Below, in pieces: positions 24,167-32,169 of a stretch of DNA of 32,169 nucleotides (the stretch's first letter is position 1; the number at the start of each line of letters is the position of its first letter). The DNA is taken from assembly GCF_001457775.1 (NCBI RefSeq), contig NZ_CYSG01000026.1:1-32169 (forward strand), written 5' to 3'. A program made the translations under genes and the position numbers. Source of the DNA: Phaeobacter sp. CECT 5382 (GTDB lineage Bacteria; Pseudomonadota; Alphaproteobacteria; Rhodobacterales; Rhodobacteraceae). Below the pieces are notes generated by a model. The model ran no database searches. It was not told the origin of the DNA and saw only the letters and a program-made list of their open reading frames with translations.

Positions 24167-24271
24167 ATGGCTGAATGGATTGCAACGGGTTGCGGCCATC
24201 TCACGCGTCCAAAGCTGGAGTGGGATGCCATTGGAAAGCACTATGATCTGCGGCTCGACCTGTTAGGTTGA
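24167..24271 (+). CDS. Possible 34-aa ORF or gene remnant
   Basis: The frame starts MAEWIATGCGHLTR, continues EWDAIGKHYDLRLDLL and ends at a normal stop, 14 bp after the FkbM gene. Composition is protein-like, but there is no clear ribosome-binding site. It may be a remnant of a longer gene lost behind the methyltransferase. The call is weak. Confidence 0.25.
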   Translation: MAEWIATGCGHLTRPKLEWDAIGKHYDLRLDLLG

Positions 24272-24317
24272 AATTCGTTTCCGCAGCATGTCATTTTTGG
24301 AGAATTTTGGAGCCAAA

Positions 24318-24734
24318 ATGTCAGATCGACCTAAAAATCCATTTCTCAAGGTCAAGTCAGGGCCTTCCCCAACAAGGACCGGGGTCTCAAATGCCGTTAC
24401 AGAGGGGCTGGCCTCGCCGCTGTCGGCTATGAGCAAAGCTGCCGATCTGATGCCAATGGATTCAGAACAACTCAGAGGCTTTCTTCACTTTCGCCTGGCT
24501 TCAGCGCAGGCTGCGCGCAGTAGAGCGAGTTGGATCGGCGGACGTTTGTACAATAAGTTTTCGGGGGAAACGCCAGACTATGTTCCTCTGTCTGGCACAC
24601 AGCTGAGGCAGGCCTTTTTGGCGATGCGAGTTGAGACTCCTGCTTTTGTCGTAGCACGCGGTGAGTACGAACTTCGGATCGACTATGCAGAGAAAGCTTT
24701 GGCTGCGTTAAACGAAGACAAGAAGCGGGCATGA
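24318..24734 (+). CDS. Unrecognised 138-aa protein
   Basis: I do not recognise this family. The protein is basic at the N-terminus (SDRPKNPFLKVKSG), has a Ser/Ala-rich linker (about 20-50) and a helical C-terminal part (QLRGFLHFRLASAQAARSRA, then ELRIDYAEKALAALNEDKKR). There is no signal peptide or transmembrane segment. I chose the ATG at 24318 because GGAG lies 5 nt upstream; an in-frame ATG at 24288 has no ribosome-binding site. A perfect bidirectional terminator starts at its stop codon. Confidence 0.65.
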   Translation: MSDRPKNPFLKVKSGPSPTRTGVSNAVTEGLASPLSAMSKAADLMPMDSEQLRGFLHFRLASAQAARSRASWIGGRLYNKFSGETPDYVPLSGTQLRQAFLAMRVETPAFVVARGEYELRIDYAEKALAALNEDKKRA

Positions 24735-24762
24735 AAAAGGGCGCCAGTTGGCGCCCTTTTTG
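24735..24762. terminator. Bidirectional terminator between the 138-aa gene and tkt
   Basis: AAAAAGGGCGCC-AGTT-GGCGCCCTTTTT is a perfect 12-bp hairpin with A and T runs on the two sides, placed between converging genes. Confidence 0.92.
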
Positions 24763-24784
24763 ATTAGTTATTGCTGTTGGGGCG

Positions 24785-26806
24785 TTAACCCAGCAGTTCT
24801 TTGACCTTGGCGACGGTGGCCTCGGCGGTGATGCCGAATTTTTTGAACAACTCACCTGCCGGGGCAGAGGCACCAAAACGGTCCATGCCGATGAACCCGG
24901 CCTTTTTGTCCTGGCCGCGCTCGCCCATCAGCCAACGGTCCCAGCCACCGGCGCGCATGGCGGCCTCGATGCCGACGCGTACGGGGCCTGCGGGCAGGAC
25001 CTTGCGGCGGTAGGCTTCGTCTTGGGCGGCAAAGAGCTCCATGCAGGGCATGGAAACCACCCGGGTGCCGATGCCTTGGGCTTCCAGCTTGGCCTTGGCT
25101 TCCATCGCCAGTGACACCTCGGAACCGGTGGCGATCAGGATCGCCTGACGCTTGCCCTCGGCTTCGGCCAGCACATAGGCACCTTTGGCGGTCAGGTTGT
25201 TCAGCTTGTGTTCAGTGCGCAGTGTTGGCAGGTTCTGGCGGGTCAGGGTCATCACCGAAGGTGTGCCTTTGGCGGTGAGGGCCACTTCCCAGGCTTCAGC
25301 TGCTTCAACCGCATCCGCAGGGCGGAACACGTAGGTGTTGGGGGTCGCACGGCAAATCGCCAGATGTTCGACCGGCTGGTGGGTCGGGCCATCTTCGCCA
25401 ACGCCGATGCTATCGTGGGTCATCACAAACACTGTCGGGATTTTCGACAGGGCCGCCAGACGCATGGCAGGGCGGGCGTAGTCGGTGAAGCAGAAAAAGG
25501 TGCCGCCATAGGCGCGGATACCGCCGTGCAGCACCATGCCGTTCATCGCAGCGGCCATGCCGTGCTCACGGATGCCCCAATAGACGTAGCGGCCTTTGCG
25601 ATTGTCGGTGTCAAACACACCCAGATCACTGGTCAGGGTATTGTTGGAGCCGGTGAGATCGGCAGAACCACCAACGGTTTCATGCATGATCGGGTTGATC
25701 ACCGCCAGCGCCATTTCGGACGCCTTGCGGGTCGCGACCTTTGGCTGGTCTTCCGAAACCTGTTTTTTCAATGCCTTAATGGCAGCCGAGAGCTTCTTGG
25801 GTGCCTCCAGCGCATAGGCGCGGTTGAAACGGTCCTGTTTCTGCTGCGACATTTCGCCGAAGCGGCCTTCCCAAGCGCTGCGATCCGCAGCACCACGGGC
25901 GCCAATCGCTTCCCACTGGGATTTGATGTCAGCGGGGACTTCAAAGGGGGCGGAGGTCCAGCCATAGGCCTCTTTGGCAGCGGCCATCTGTGCGGGGTCG
26001 GTGAGGGCACCGTGACCTTTGGAGGTATCCTGCGCCGCGTGACCTAGGGCGATATGGGTCTTGCAGGCGATCATCGAAGGCTTCTTCGATTTCTTGGCGG
26101 CCTCGATGGCCTGATCAATGGCAACAGGGTCGTGACCGTCGATTTCCAGAACCTGCCAGCCGGAGGCCTTGAAACGCTGAACCTGATTGGTGCGATCCGA
26201 CAGCTCGACCGTGCCGTCAATGGTGATGTTGTTATTGTCCCAGAATACGATCAGCTTACCGAGGGAGTGACGCCCGGCAAGGCCGATGGCCTCTTGGCTG
26301 ATGCCCTCCATCAGGCAGCCATCACCGGCGATCACATAGGTGTGGTGATCCACAACCTTGCGGCCATAATCGGCGCGCTGCATTTCTTCGGCCATGGCAA
26401 AGCCCACAGCATTGGAAATACCCTGACCCAAGGGGCCGGTGGTGGTCTCAACGGCGTCGAGTAGGAAGTTTTCCGGATGGCCCGCTGTCAGCGCGCCCAT
26501 CTGGCGGAAGTTCTTGATCTGCTCCAGTGTCACCTGCTTGTCACCGCAAAGGTACAAAAGCGAATAGATCAGCATCGAGCCATGGCCTGCGGACAGGATA
26601 AAGCGGTCACGATCTGGCCACTGTGGTGCAGCAGCGTCAAATTTCAGGTGCTTTTCAAACAGCACGGTGGCGACATCGGCCATGCCAATGGGCATGCCTG
26701 TGTGGCCGGAATTGGCGGCGGCGACGGCGTCAAGGGCGAGGGCACGAATGGCGGCGGCCTTGTTCCAATGATCGGGGTTGGCGGTGCGCAGGGCTGTCAG
26801 ATCCAC
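24785..26806 (-). CDS. tkt: Transketolase
   Basis: This 673-residue ThDP enzyme transfers two-carbon ketol units in the pentose phosphate pathway. Seen in order: the N-terminal [20 protein letters not shown] (33-52), the ThDP/Mg motif [13 protein letters not shown] to DNNNITIDG (about 155-190), the pyrimidine-domain [33 protein letters not shown], and a C-terminal domain ending in VKELLG. The start is GTG at 26806 with AAGGA upstream. Length is normal. Its nearness to gap and zapA is a layout I associate with alphaproteobacteria. Confidence 0.96.
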   Translation of the reverse strand: MDLTALRTANPDHWNKAAAIRALALDAVAAANSGHTGMPIGMADVATVLFEKHLKFDAAAPQWPDRDRFILSAGHGSMLIYSLLYLCGDKQVTLEQIKNFRQMGALTAGHPENFLLDAVETTTGPLGQGISNAVGFAMAEEMQRADYGRKVVDHHTYVIAGDGCLMEGISQEAIGLAGRHSLGKLIVFWDNNNITIDGTVELSDRTNQVQRFKASGWQVLEIDGHDPVAIDQAIEAAKKSKKPSMIACKTHIALGHAAQDTSKGHGALTDPAQMAAAKEAYGWTSAPFEVPADIKSQWEAIGARGAADRSAWEGRFGEMSQQKQDRFNRAYALEAPKKLSAAIKALKKQVSEDQPKVATRKASEMALAVINPIMHETVGGSADLTGSNNTLTSDLGVFDTDNRKGRYVYWGIREHGMAAAMNGMVLHGGIRAYGGTFFCFTDYARPAMRLAALSKIPTVFVMTHDSIGVGEDGPTHQPVEHLAICRATPNTYVFRPADAVEAAEAWEVALTAKGTPSVMTLTRQNLPTLRTEHKLNNLTAKGAYVLAEAEGKRQAILIATGSEVSLAMEAKAKLEAQGIGTRVVSMPCMELFAAQDEAYRRKVLPAGPVRVGIEAAMRAGGWDRWLMGERGQDKKAGFIGMDRFGASAPAGELFKKFGITAEATVAKVKELLG

Positions 26807-27112
26807 TGAAGTGTTCCTTTGGGTTACCAGGCTGGTCAGGCGCTCAATAGCAGTGACAGCCCAAAGATCAAGCTTTCTGCGCCATTCCTTGCCAACAGCG
26901 CGAAGTCAGCGTTGCAAGTGCTTGAAAGCAAAGGGGGGGTGTTTTACGCCAGCTTTGGTTAAACTGGTGTCACCGTGAAGGGTTGAAAACGATTCGTAGC
27001 GGCAAGCAACGGGCCCACTGGCAGCAGGTGCGGCAGAATGCGTGCCATGGTGCGCAAAAGACCGCAACAAGAACCGGTGAGGGGCAAGACCCATGAGGGA
27101 TGAGGGACAGGC
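26807..27112. other. Divergent intergenic region between tkt and the zauP-like gene
   Basis: About 305 bp without a supported gene. It should hold the tkt promoter on the minus strand and the promoter of the coiled-coil/zapA operon on the plus strand. A G-run (26932-26938) is the only conspicuous feature. I looked for a 6S RNA, which sits near zapA in some bacteria, and saw no convincing structure. Confidence 0.4.
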
Positions 27113-28021
27113 ATGACGCAGATCGAGGAGTTGCAGGGACGCATTCTGACCGCGATGGAGCGGATCGGTGTCGGCGTCGGCAAGCTGGAACAGGCGAGGG
27201 CGGTAGCTCTCGAAGAGGCAGAGGCGGCCGCTGATACCTCTGTGCTTGAACAGGCGCTGGACGAAGAAAAGACCGCAAACGCTCAGCTCGAGGAGCGGGT
27301 GAAGGTCTTGCATGCCCGTATGAAGGAGCTGGAGCAGGCAGCTCCGGCAGCCAGTGGCGATGCTGCGGCTGAAGGCGATATGGACGCTTTGCAGGCCGAA
27401 TTGGAGCTGCTGCGCAACGAAGTTGGCAACACTGATGAAAAAGACGCGCTGAAGCTGGAAGTGACCCGGCTCAAAGGGGCCTTGGAAAACGCTAGCAACG
27501 GCTTGGCGGCTGAAAAGGAAGCGCTGGAGGATCAGGTTTCCGAACTGACAGAGCAGAACCAACAGCTTCAATCTCAGCTCGAAGAGACGGCCTCGACTGC
27601 TGAGGGCGATGTCGAAGGCGATATCGGTGCGGCGGTGGATCAGGCGGCACTCGAAGCAGAGGTCGCCGCGCTGAAAACTGCGCTGGAAGCAGCTCAGGCG
27701 AGCTCGGCGGATTCCACCCCAGCGTCAACCGAAGCTACTGAGAACGAGATTTTAGTGCGTCTGGATACAGAGCTGCAGCAATTGCGACTGGCCAATGAGC
27801 AGTTGCGCAGCTCGAATGCGGCGCTTCGCGATGCCAATGCCGAAGGCTTGGCGGATGCAGATCTGATCAACGCAGCCCTGCAGGCAGAAATCGAAGCTCT
27901 GCGTGCAGCCCAAGCCAGCGATCAGGCACAGGTGAATGCGGTGCTCGCCAAGCTTGAACCGCTGCTGGCCAATGCGCAGTCCCTGCCGGAACACAACTTG
28001 CCCGAAGGGGAGGAAGTCTGA
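27113..28021 (+). CDS. Coiled-coil protein upstream of zapA, ZauP-like
   Basis: This 302-residue protein is almost entirely coiled coil (Glu/Ala/Leu-rich heptads from about residue 5 to 290), with low-complexity Ala/Glu linkers around 75-90 and 160-180 and no membrane segment. Its stop overlaps the zapA start (TGATG). In Caulobacter a coiled-coil protein encoded just upstream of zapA (ZauP) is recruited with ZapA to the Z-ring. The operon position and structure here suggest the same role. Coiled coils are poor for homology calls, so the identity rests mainly on context. AGGGA precedes the ATG. Confidence 0.7.
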   Translation: MTQIEELQGRILTAMERIGVGVGKLEQARAVALEEAEAAADTSVLEQALDEEKTANAQLEERVKVLHARMKELEQAAPAASGDAAAEGDMDALQAELELLRNEVGNTDEKDALKLEVTRLKGALENASNGLAAEKEALEDQVSELTEQNQQLQSQLEETASTAEGDVEGDIGAAVDQAALEAEVAALKTALEAAQASSADSTPASTEATENEILVRLDTELQQLRLANEQLRSSNAALRDANAEGLADADLINAALQAEIEALRAAQASDQAQVNAVLAKLEPLLANAQSLPEHNLPEGEEV

Positions 28022-28419
28022 TGCCCGAAGTCACCATTCATATCGGCGGACGCGGCTTTGAAGTGTCCTGCCAGTTGGGCGAGGAAAGCTATCTGCACTC
28101 CGCGGCCAAGATGCTCGATGACGAAGCACAGGTGTTGTCTGATCAGATTGGCCGCATGCCCGAAGCACGGATGCTGCTTATGGCGGGCCTGATGCTGGCC
28201 GACAAGACAGCAGCTGTCGAGGATCGCATCAAAGACGTCGAAGCGGAACTGGCTGAGCGCGAAGCAGAGCTGGAAGCCCTGAAGAACACCCCTGCACCAG
28301 AGCCGGAGCGGATAGAAGTGCCGATTGTGCCGCCGCAGGTGCCGGAAGCCCTGGCCGAGGTCGCCGCCCGCGCCGAGGCACTGGCGCAGCAGCTAGAAGA
28401 AAAGACCGCCGCAGAGTAA
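28021..28419 (+). CDS. zapA: Cell division protein ZapA
   Basis: This 132-residue FtsZ-associated protein begins with the ZapA globular head (PEVTIHIGGRGFEVSC, then EESYLHSAAKMLDDEA) and continues into a dimerising/tetramerising coiled coil (about 45-90, KTAAVEDRIKDVEAELAERE). A Pro/Glu-rich segment (PAPEPERIEVPIVPP) and a final helix follow. ZapA cross-links FtsZ filaments at the division site. It is translationally coupled to the upstream coiled-coil gene. The C-terminal extension beyond the coiled coil is longer than in E. coli ZapA. Confidence 0.92.
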   Translation: MPEVTIHIGGRGFEVSCQLGEESYLHSAAKMLDDEAQVLSDQIGRMPEARMLLMAGLMLADKTAAVEDRIKDVEAELAEREAELEALKNTPAPEPERIEVPIVPPQVPEALAEVAARAEALAQQLEEKTAAE

Positions 28420-28487
28420 TTGCGCTGTCAGCTGACGTGTATTTGTCTTGGCTTGATGGACTGTTCCCGATGAACCGTCAATTGGCC

Positions 28488-28532
28488 AAATAAAAGCCCC
28501 TTCCAGCGGAAAACTGGAAGGGGCTTTTATTT
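28488..28532. terminator. Bidirectional terminator between zapA and grxD
   Basis: A perfect 19-bp stem (AAATAAAAGCCCCTTCCAG and its complement) with a 7-nt loop and flanking A/T runs lies between the two converging genes. Confidence 0.95.
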
Positions 28533-28571
28533 ATAGATGCTGCGCCGAGGGTCGAAGTCAGCCGACTCAGC

Positions 28572-28934
28572 TTAGCCGTTGGCTTCGCGGATCTTGTCTG
28601 CCGCGTCCTTGTCAAAGGCGATCTCATTGTCGGCGAACATGCCGTCCAGCTCGCCCGAAAGAGTCATCTCGGTGATGATGTCGCAGCCGCCAACAAATTC
28701 GCCCTTGATGTAGAGCTGTGGAATGGTCGGCCAGTCGGAATACTCCTTGATGCCTGCGCGGATCTCTTCGTCGGCCAGCACGTTGACGTCGGTATATTCA
28801 ACACCGATGTAGTTCAGCACACCAGCCACGCGGGAAGAAAACCCACACTGCGGCATGTCCTTGGAACCCTTCATGAAGAGCACCACGTCACTGGATTTTA
28901 CGGTTTCGTCGATGCGGGATTGTGCGTCGCTCAT
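28572..28934 (-). CDS. grxD: Monothiol glutaredoxin (CGFS type, Grx4)
   Basis: This 120-residue protein has the single-cysteine CGFS site (Cys30 in DMPQCGFSSRV), a conserved KG before it (MKGSKD), WPTIPQLYIKGEFVGGCDI (about 68-86) for glutathione binding, and a normal length. CGFS glutaredoxins hold a [2Fe-2S] cluster with glutathione and pass clusters on, commonly in a complex with BolA. bolA lies just upstream in the same operon here. The ATG overlaps the stop of the 41-aa ORF (ATGA). Confidence 0.95.
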   Translation of the reverse strand: MSDAQSRIDETVKSSDVVLFMKGSKDMPQCGFSSRVAGVLNYIGVEYTDVNVLADEEIRAGIKEYSDWPTIPQLYIKGEFVGGCDIITEMTLSGELDGMFADNEIAFDKDAADKIREANG

Positions 28935-29056
28935 TTTTCCATGTCCTTTTGGCGTATCCGCCTGTGGCGGTTTTGTTCGATATACGGCAGGAGCTCAAGA
29001 AAAGTCCAGATCGCCAAAAGCGCAAGGGTCATCGCGACGATCAGGAATTTAATCAC
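28931..29056 (-). CDS. 41-aa membrane microprotein between bolA and grxD
   Basis: A GTG start (29056) overlaps the bolA stop as GTGA, and its TGA overlaps the grxD ATG as ATGA. It fills the gap exactly. The protein reads MIKFLIVAMTLALLAIWTFL (one transmembrane helix) and then a charged tail ELLPYIEQNRHRRIRQKD. Overlaps at both ends strongly suggest translational coupling and a real gene. It could tether BolA/Grx4 to the membrane, but no function is known to me. Confidence 0.72.
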   Translation of the reverse strand: MIKFLIVAMTLALLAIWTFLELLPYIEQNRHRRIRQKDMEK

Positions 29057-29289
29057 TCCGGCGCTTTGGTTGTCAGGGCCAGGGCGTGCAGTTCACCATT
29101 GGCGCCATCCATCTTGCCCTTGAGGGCGGCATAGACGGCACGCTGCTGTTGCACCCGGTTCTTGCCACGAAAGCTCTCGTCTACCACCATAGCAGACATA
29201 TGCACGCCATCATGGCCTGCAACCTGAATATCTGCGTCAGGAAAGGTCTCGCGCAGAAGGTCTTCGATTTCTTGGGCTTGCATGGGCAT
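29053..29289 (-). CDS. bolA: BolA family protein
   Basis: This 78-residue single-domain protein contains the BolA helix-turn and conserved GHDGVHMSAMVVDESFRGKN (about 25-44), RVQQQRAVYAALKGKM and a C-terminal LHALALTTKAP. BolA proteins bind CGFS glutaredoxins through a shared [2Fe-2S] cluster and act in iron homeostasis. The start is taken at the ATG at 29289, with AAGGA about 8 nt upstream; a second ATG at 29283 is possible. It is first in the bolA - microprotein - grxD operon. Confidence 0.9.
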   Translation of the reverse strand: MPMQAQEIEDLLRETFPDADIQVAGHDGVHMSAMVVDESFRGKNRVQQQRAVYAALKGKMDGANGELHALALTTKAPE

Positions 29290-29405
29290 GGTTGCTGTCC
29301 TTGGCGTTGGTCTTGAATGGAACTTAGGGTGGCCTTGGGGGCAGTGCAAGCACTCAAGGCATCTGGTTCAACCTCAGCATTCGGCTGTCAAAGGTTGCAG
29401 AAAAG

Positions 29406-29432
29406 TAAAAGGCGCGCAATGACTGCACGCCT
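29406..29432 (-). terminator. Intrinsic terminator of purL
   Basis: On the minus strand AGGCGTGCA and TGCGCGCCT form an 8-pair stem with one mismatch, followed by TTTACTTTT. It lies about 30 bp after the purL stop. Confidence 0.7.
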
Positions 29433-29459
29433 CTCTCTCAATGTTTCAAGGCTCTGTTC

Positions 29460-31625
29460 TTAGGCCACAGCAGCGGCAAAGCCGGAGCGGAAGACCTCTT
29501 GCAACTCGGCCAGAGGCGCCTCAGAGCCGCCAATCTTGATGCAGTCACCGGTGAAACGGCCAACGGTTGTCAGGGTTACTCCTGCCTGTCCGGCCGCCAG
29601 CATCAGACCTTCGGCCTGATCAAAGTTGCAGGCAACCAGATAGCGCGCCTGATCTTCGCCAAACAGGGTCGGAGTGTCGCCCGCATCAATCTGAACGCCA
29701 ACGCCACCTTCTTCGGCCAGCTCAAAGGCGGCCAGTGCCAGGCCACCATCGCTGAGGTCGGTACAGGCCTTGATCAGATCGCGGTTGGCGCGGATGAATT
29801 CACCGTTGCGCTTTTCGGCTTCCAGATCGACCGCAGGCGCGTCGCCATCTTCACGGTTGAAGACCTCGGCCAGCAGGGCGGATTGGCCAAGATGGCCAGC
29901 TGTTTCACCGATCAGCAGCGCGATATGGCCTTCGCGGGCTTCGCCTGTGATCGCATCTTCGCCTGCGGCGATCAGGCCAACGGCACCGATTGTTGGCGTC
30001 GGTAGGATGCCTTGTCCGTCGGTTTCATTGTAAAGCGAGACATTGCCGGAAACGATAGGCATGTCGAGTGCTGCGACAGCTTCGCCGATACCCTGGATGG
30101 CGCCCACGAACTGACCCATGATTTCGGGCTTTTCGGGATTGCCAAAGTTCAAGTTGTCTGTTGTTGCCAATGGTTTGGCGCCAACAGCTGTGAGGTTGCG
30201 ATAGGCTTCGGCGACGGCCTGTTTGCCGCCCTCGACCGGGTTCGCCTTGACGTAGCGCGGCGTCACATCCGAGGTGAAGGCCAGACGTTTGTCGGTGCCG
30301 TGTACGCGGATAATGCCAGAGCCAACACCGGGACGGCGGGCGGTATCGCCCATGACGGTGGTGTCATACTGTTCGTAGACCCACTGTTTGCCGGCATAGT
30401 TGGGGGAGGCCAGCAGGGCTTTCAAACCATCAATCGGGTCGATCGTAGGCACGTCTTCGTCTGTCAGTGGCTCTGCCGCCGGGGTTGCGACCCAAGGGCG
30501 GTCATATTCCGGGGCGGAAGACGCCAATTTCGACAGTGGCAGATCCGCCATGGTGATGCCATTGTGCTGGATCAAAAAGCGATCCTCGGCGATGGTTTCA
30601 CCGACGATGGCGAAATCCAGATCCCATTTCACAAAGACAGCCTTGGCTTCAGCTTCCATGTCGGGCTTCAGCACCATCAACATGCGTTCCTGCGACTCGG
30701 AAAGCATCATCTCGTAGGCGGTCATGTTTTCTTCGCGCTGTGGCACGTCTTCGAGGTTCAGCTTGATCCCCAGCTGGCCTTTGTCGCCCATTTCAACGGC
30801 GGAACAGGTCAGGCCTGCAGCCCCCATATCCTGGATCGAAATCACGGCACCGGTTTGCATCAGCTCAAGCGTTGCTTCCATCAGACGCTTTTCGGTGAAG
30901 GGGTCGCCGACCTGTACGGTGGGGCGCTTTTCCTCAATCGTGTCGTCAAATTCAGCCGAGGCCATGGTGGCGCCGCCAACGCCGTCGCGACCAGTTTTGG
31001 CGCCGAGATAAACCACTGGCATGCCAACGCCGGATGCGGCGGAATAGAAAATACCATCGGTTTTTGCCAGGCCCGCCGCAAAGGCATTGACCAGACAGTT
31101 GCCGTTATAGGCGGGGTGGAACCGCACTTCGCCGCCCGCGCAGGGCACGCCAAAGCAGTTGCCATAGCCGCCGATGCCTTCGACCACACCGTTGACCAGT
31201 TGACGGGTCTTGGGGTGCGAGGGCTCACCAAAGGAGAGCGAGTTCATCGAGGCGACGGGCCGCGCGCCCATGGTGAAGACATCGCGCAGAATGCCGCCAA
31301 CACCGGTGGCAGCCCCCTGGTAGGGTTCGATGTAAGAGGGGTGGTTATGGCTTTCCATTTTGAAGACCACCGCGTCGCCGTCGCCAATATCGACGATACC
31401 GGCGTTCTCGCCGGGGCCACAGATGACTTGTGGACCGTCGGTGGGCAGCGTTCGCAGCCACTTTTTGGAGGATTTATAAGAGCAGTGCTCGTTCCACATG
31501 GCCGAGAAGATGCCAAGTTCGGTGAAGCTGGGTTCGCGTCCAATGATCTCGAGGATCATGTTGTATTCTTCGGCGTTCAAGCCGTGGCTTGCGATCAGTT
31601 CGGATGTGATGGCTGGTTCTTGCAT
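29460..31625 (-). CDS. purL: Phosphoribosylformylglycinamidine synthase subunit PurL
   Basis: This 721-residue small-type PurL catalyses ATP-dependent conversion of FGAR to FGAM in purine synthesis, with PurQ and PurS supplied from elsewhere. Seen: N-terminal [14 protein letters not shown] (about 50-63), the ATP/FGAR region [20 protein letters not shown] (about 86-105), [17 protein letters not shown], and a second AIRS-like half with [16 protein letters not shown] and [18 protein letters not shown]. Length is typical. It appears monocistronic in the window. Confidence 0.96.
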   Translation of the reverse strand: MQEPAITSELIASHGLNAEEYNMILEIIGREPSFTELGIFSAMWNEHCSYKSSKKWLRTLPTDGPQVICGPGENAGIVDIGDGDAVVFKMESHNHPSYIEPYQGAATGVGGILRDVFTMGARPVASMNSLSFGEPSHPKTRQLVNGVVEGIGGYGNCFGVPCAGGEVRFHPAYNGNCLVNAFAAGLAKTDGIFYSAASGVGMPVVYLGAKTGRDGVGGATMASAEFDDTIEEKRPTVQVGDPFTEKRLMEATLELMQTGAVISIQDMGAAGLTCSAVEMGDKGQLGIKLNLEDVPQREENMTAYEMMLSESQERMLMVLKPDMEAEAKAVFVKWDLDFAIVGETIAEDRFLIQHNGITMADLPLSKLASSAPEYDRPWVATPAAEPLTDEDVPTIDPIDGLKALLASPNYAGKQWVYEQYDTTVMGDTARRPGVGSGIIRVHGTDKRLAFTSDVTPRYVKANPVEGGKQAVAEAYRNLTAVGAKPLATTDNLNFGNPEKPEIMGQFVGAIQGIGEAVAALDMPIVSGNVSLYNETDGQGILPTPTIGAVGLIAAGEDAITGEAREGHIALLIGETAGHLGQSALLAEVFNREDGDAPAVDLEAEKRNGEFIRANRDLIKACTDLSDGGLALAAFELAEEGGVGVQIDAGDTPTLFGEDQARYLVACNFDQAEGLMLAAGQAGVTLTTVGRFTGDCIKIGGSEAPLAELQEVFRSGFAAAVA

Positions 31626-32023
31626 GGCGCGATATGGCCCCCCATGGTGCTACTGAGGCGGCTTTTAGAGCAAGCCTGCCTGATGGGGAAGGGGGTTTCT
31701 CCAGGTGGTATCGCGTCGAAACAGCCCAGTTGCCGAACTGTTGCGAATATCCTTAGCGCAGAGACGCAGCCTGAATGCGGTGTCGGATGCTGCCACGGGG
31801 GCGTGTCGTGTTGCGCCAAAACGTGCCGCGGCAGGTCGGGTCGTGGGTAGATCGGGGCAGGGCAGATCGGGACAGGTCATGCGCTTCTTGCTTGAGGTCT
31901 GCGCAGGCGAGCATGAAGAGTGCTTAAAAATGTGGCAGGCGATTGAGTGGGGATAGTCTTTTCACTGTTCTTTTGCAGATGTGCTTGATGCAGGGAGAGT
32001 GATGCGCAACAAAACTGATAAGC
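31626..32023. other. Gene-free region upstream of purL
   Basis: About 400 bp without a supported gene. Arg/Gly-rich open frames on both strands lack ribosome-binding sites and domain features. The purL promoter should lie near its left edge. A 15-bp tandem repeat is at 31849-31878. Confidence 0.45.
31849..31878. repeat. 15-bp imperfect tandem repeat
   Basis: AGATCGGGGCAGGGC is followed directly by AGATCGGGACAGGTC (13 of 15 identical). Confidence 0.7.
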
Positions 32024-32053
32024 AAAAAAAAAGGCCGAGCACTAAGCTCGGCC
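32024..32053 (-). terminator. Intrinsic terminator of a minus-strand gene to the right
   Basis: On the minus strand GGCCGAGC-TTAGT-GCTCGGCC is a perfect 8-bp stem followed by nine T. It belongs to a gene entering from beyond the right edge. The bases 32054-32169 may include its 3' end, but I cannot choose the frame. Confidence 0.9.
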
Positions 32054-32169
32054 GAAGTCCAACAGGGAGGTATGAAGTGAGGCGCTAGCCTCCGTCTTCA
32101 TGCGCTCCATTTAGCCCCTATCCCGCAGGCGATTGCCGGGACTTATGATTTGCGCATGGCCAATGCCTT

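Noticed and set aside
25208-26047. Plus-strand open frame opposite tkt
   Set aside because: Antisense shadow of transketolase.
26807-28487. 6S RNA gene near zapA
   Set aside because: Known next to zapA in some bacteria, but neither flank of this zapA shows a convincing long bulged hairpin, and the zapA 3' side goes straight to a terminator.
30012-31850. Long plus-strand open frame (612 codons) opposite purL
   Set aside because: Antisense shadow of a fully conserved purL; His/Gly/Val-rich product without domains.
31665-31956. Open frames on both strands upstream of purL
   Set aside because: Arg/Gly/Ala-rich, no ribosome-binding site and overlapping a tandem repeat; not supported as genes.

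Overview
The window looks like a chromosomal stretch of an alphaproteobacterium of the order Rhodobacterales (Roseobacter group). I infer this from the moderately high GC content, the alphaproteobacterial style of the housekeeping proteins (GAPDH, transketolase, a coiled-coil gene upstream of zapA, bolA next to a CGFS glutaredoxin, PurL) and the abundance of IS5- and IS3-type remnants. I made no database comparison.

Left third (56-10939): a catabolic island. One long minus-strand operon reads maleylacetate reductase, periplasmic solute-binding protein, LivG, LivF, LivH, LivM, FAD aromatic monooxygenase, hydroxyquinol-type intradiol dioxygenase, BKACE (DUF849) beta-keto acid cleavage enzyme. 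Most downstream junctions overlap by 1-4 nt or are only a few nt apart. A divergent LysR regulator starts at 9989, with a palindrome over its own start codon. Read together, an aromatic compound is imported, hydroxylated to hydroxyquinol, opened to maleylacetate and reduced to 3-oxoadipate. The usual 3-oxoadipate CoA-transferase and thiolase are absent. A BKACE gene overlaps the dioxygenase gene instead, so a one-step conversion of 3-oxoadipate plus acetyl-CoA to succinyl-CoA plus acetoacetate is the most interesting hypothesis here. The island lies between the right end of one IS5-like element (1-55) and the left end of another (from 10941) in the same orientation.

Middle (10941-13980): an insertion-sequence graveyard. 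It holds an internally deleted IS5-like relic, an IS3-family orfA/orfB fragment that keeps its slippery site and hairpin, an intact yaeQ, a membrane/coiled-coil gene cut by an IS3 end, the 3' half of an IS3 orfB, and a multiply mutated IS5 transposase ending at a recognisable right end.

Right part (14209-32169): a TPR/O-GlcNAc-transferase-like protein, a Tat-dependent L,D-transpeptidase, methylmalonate-semialdehyde dehydrogenase with a divergent LysR regulator, a CBS-domain protein, coaD, and a GAPDH with sequence signs of NADP use and three helically phased repeats upstream. These are followed by a DUF808 membrane protein, an FkbM-type methyltransferase, an unrecognised small protein, transketolase, a zauP-like coiled-coil gene plus zapA, and bolA - 41-aa membrane ORF - grxD with overlapping ends. 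Last comes purL. Several clear intrinsic terminators separate these units. I found no tRNA, rRNA, CRISPR array or prophage.
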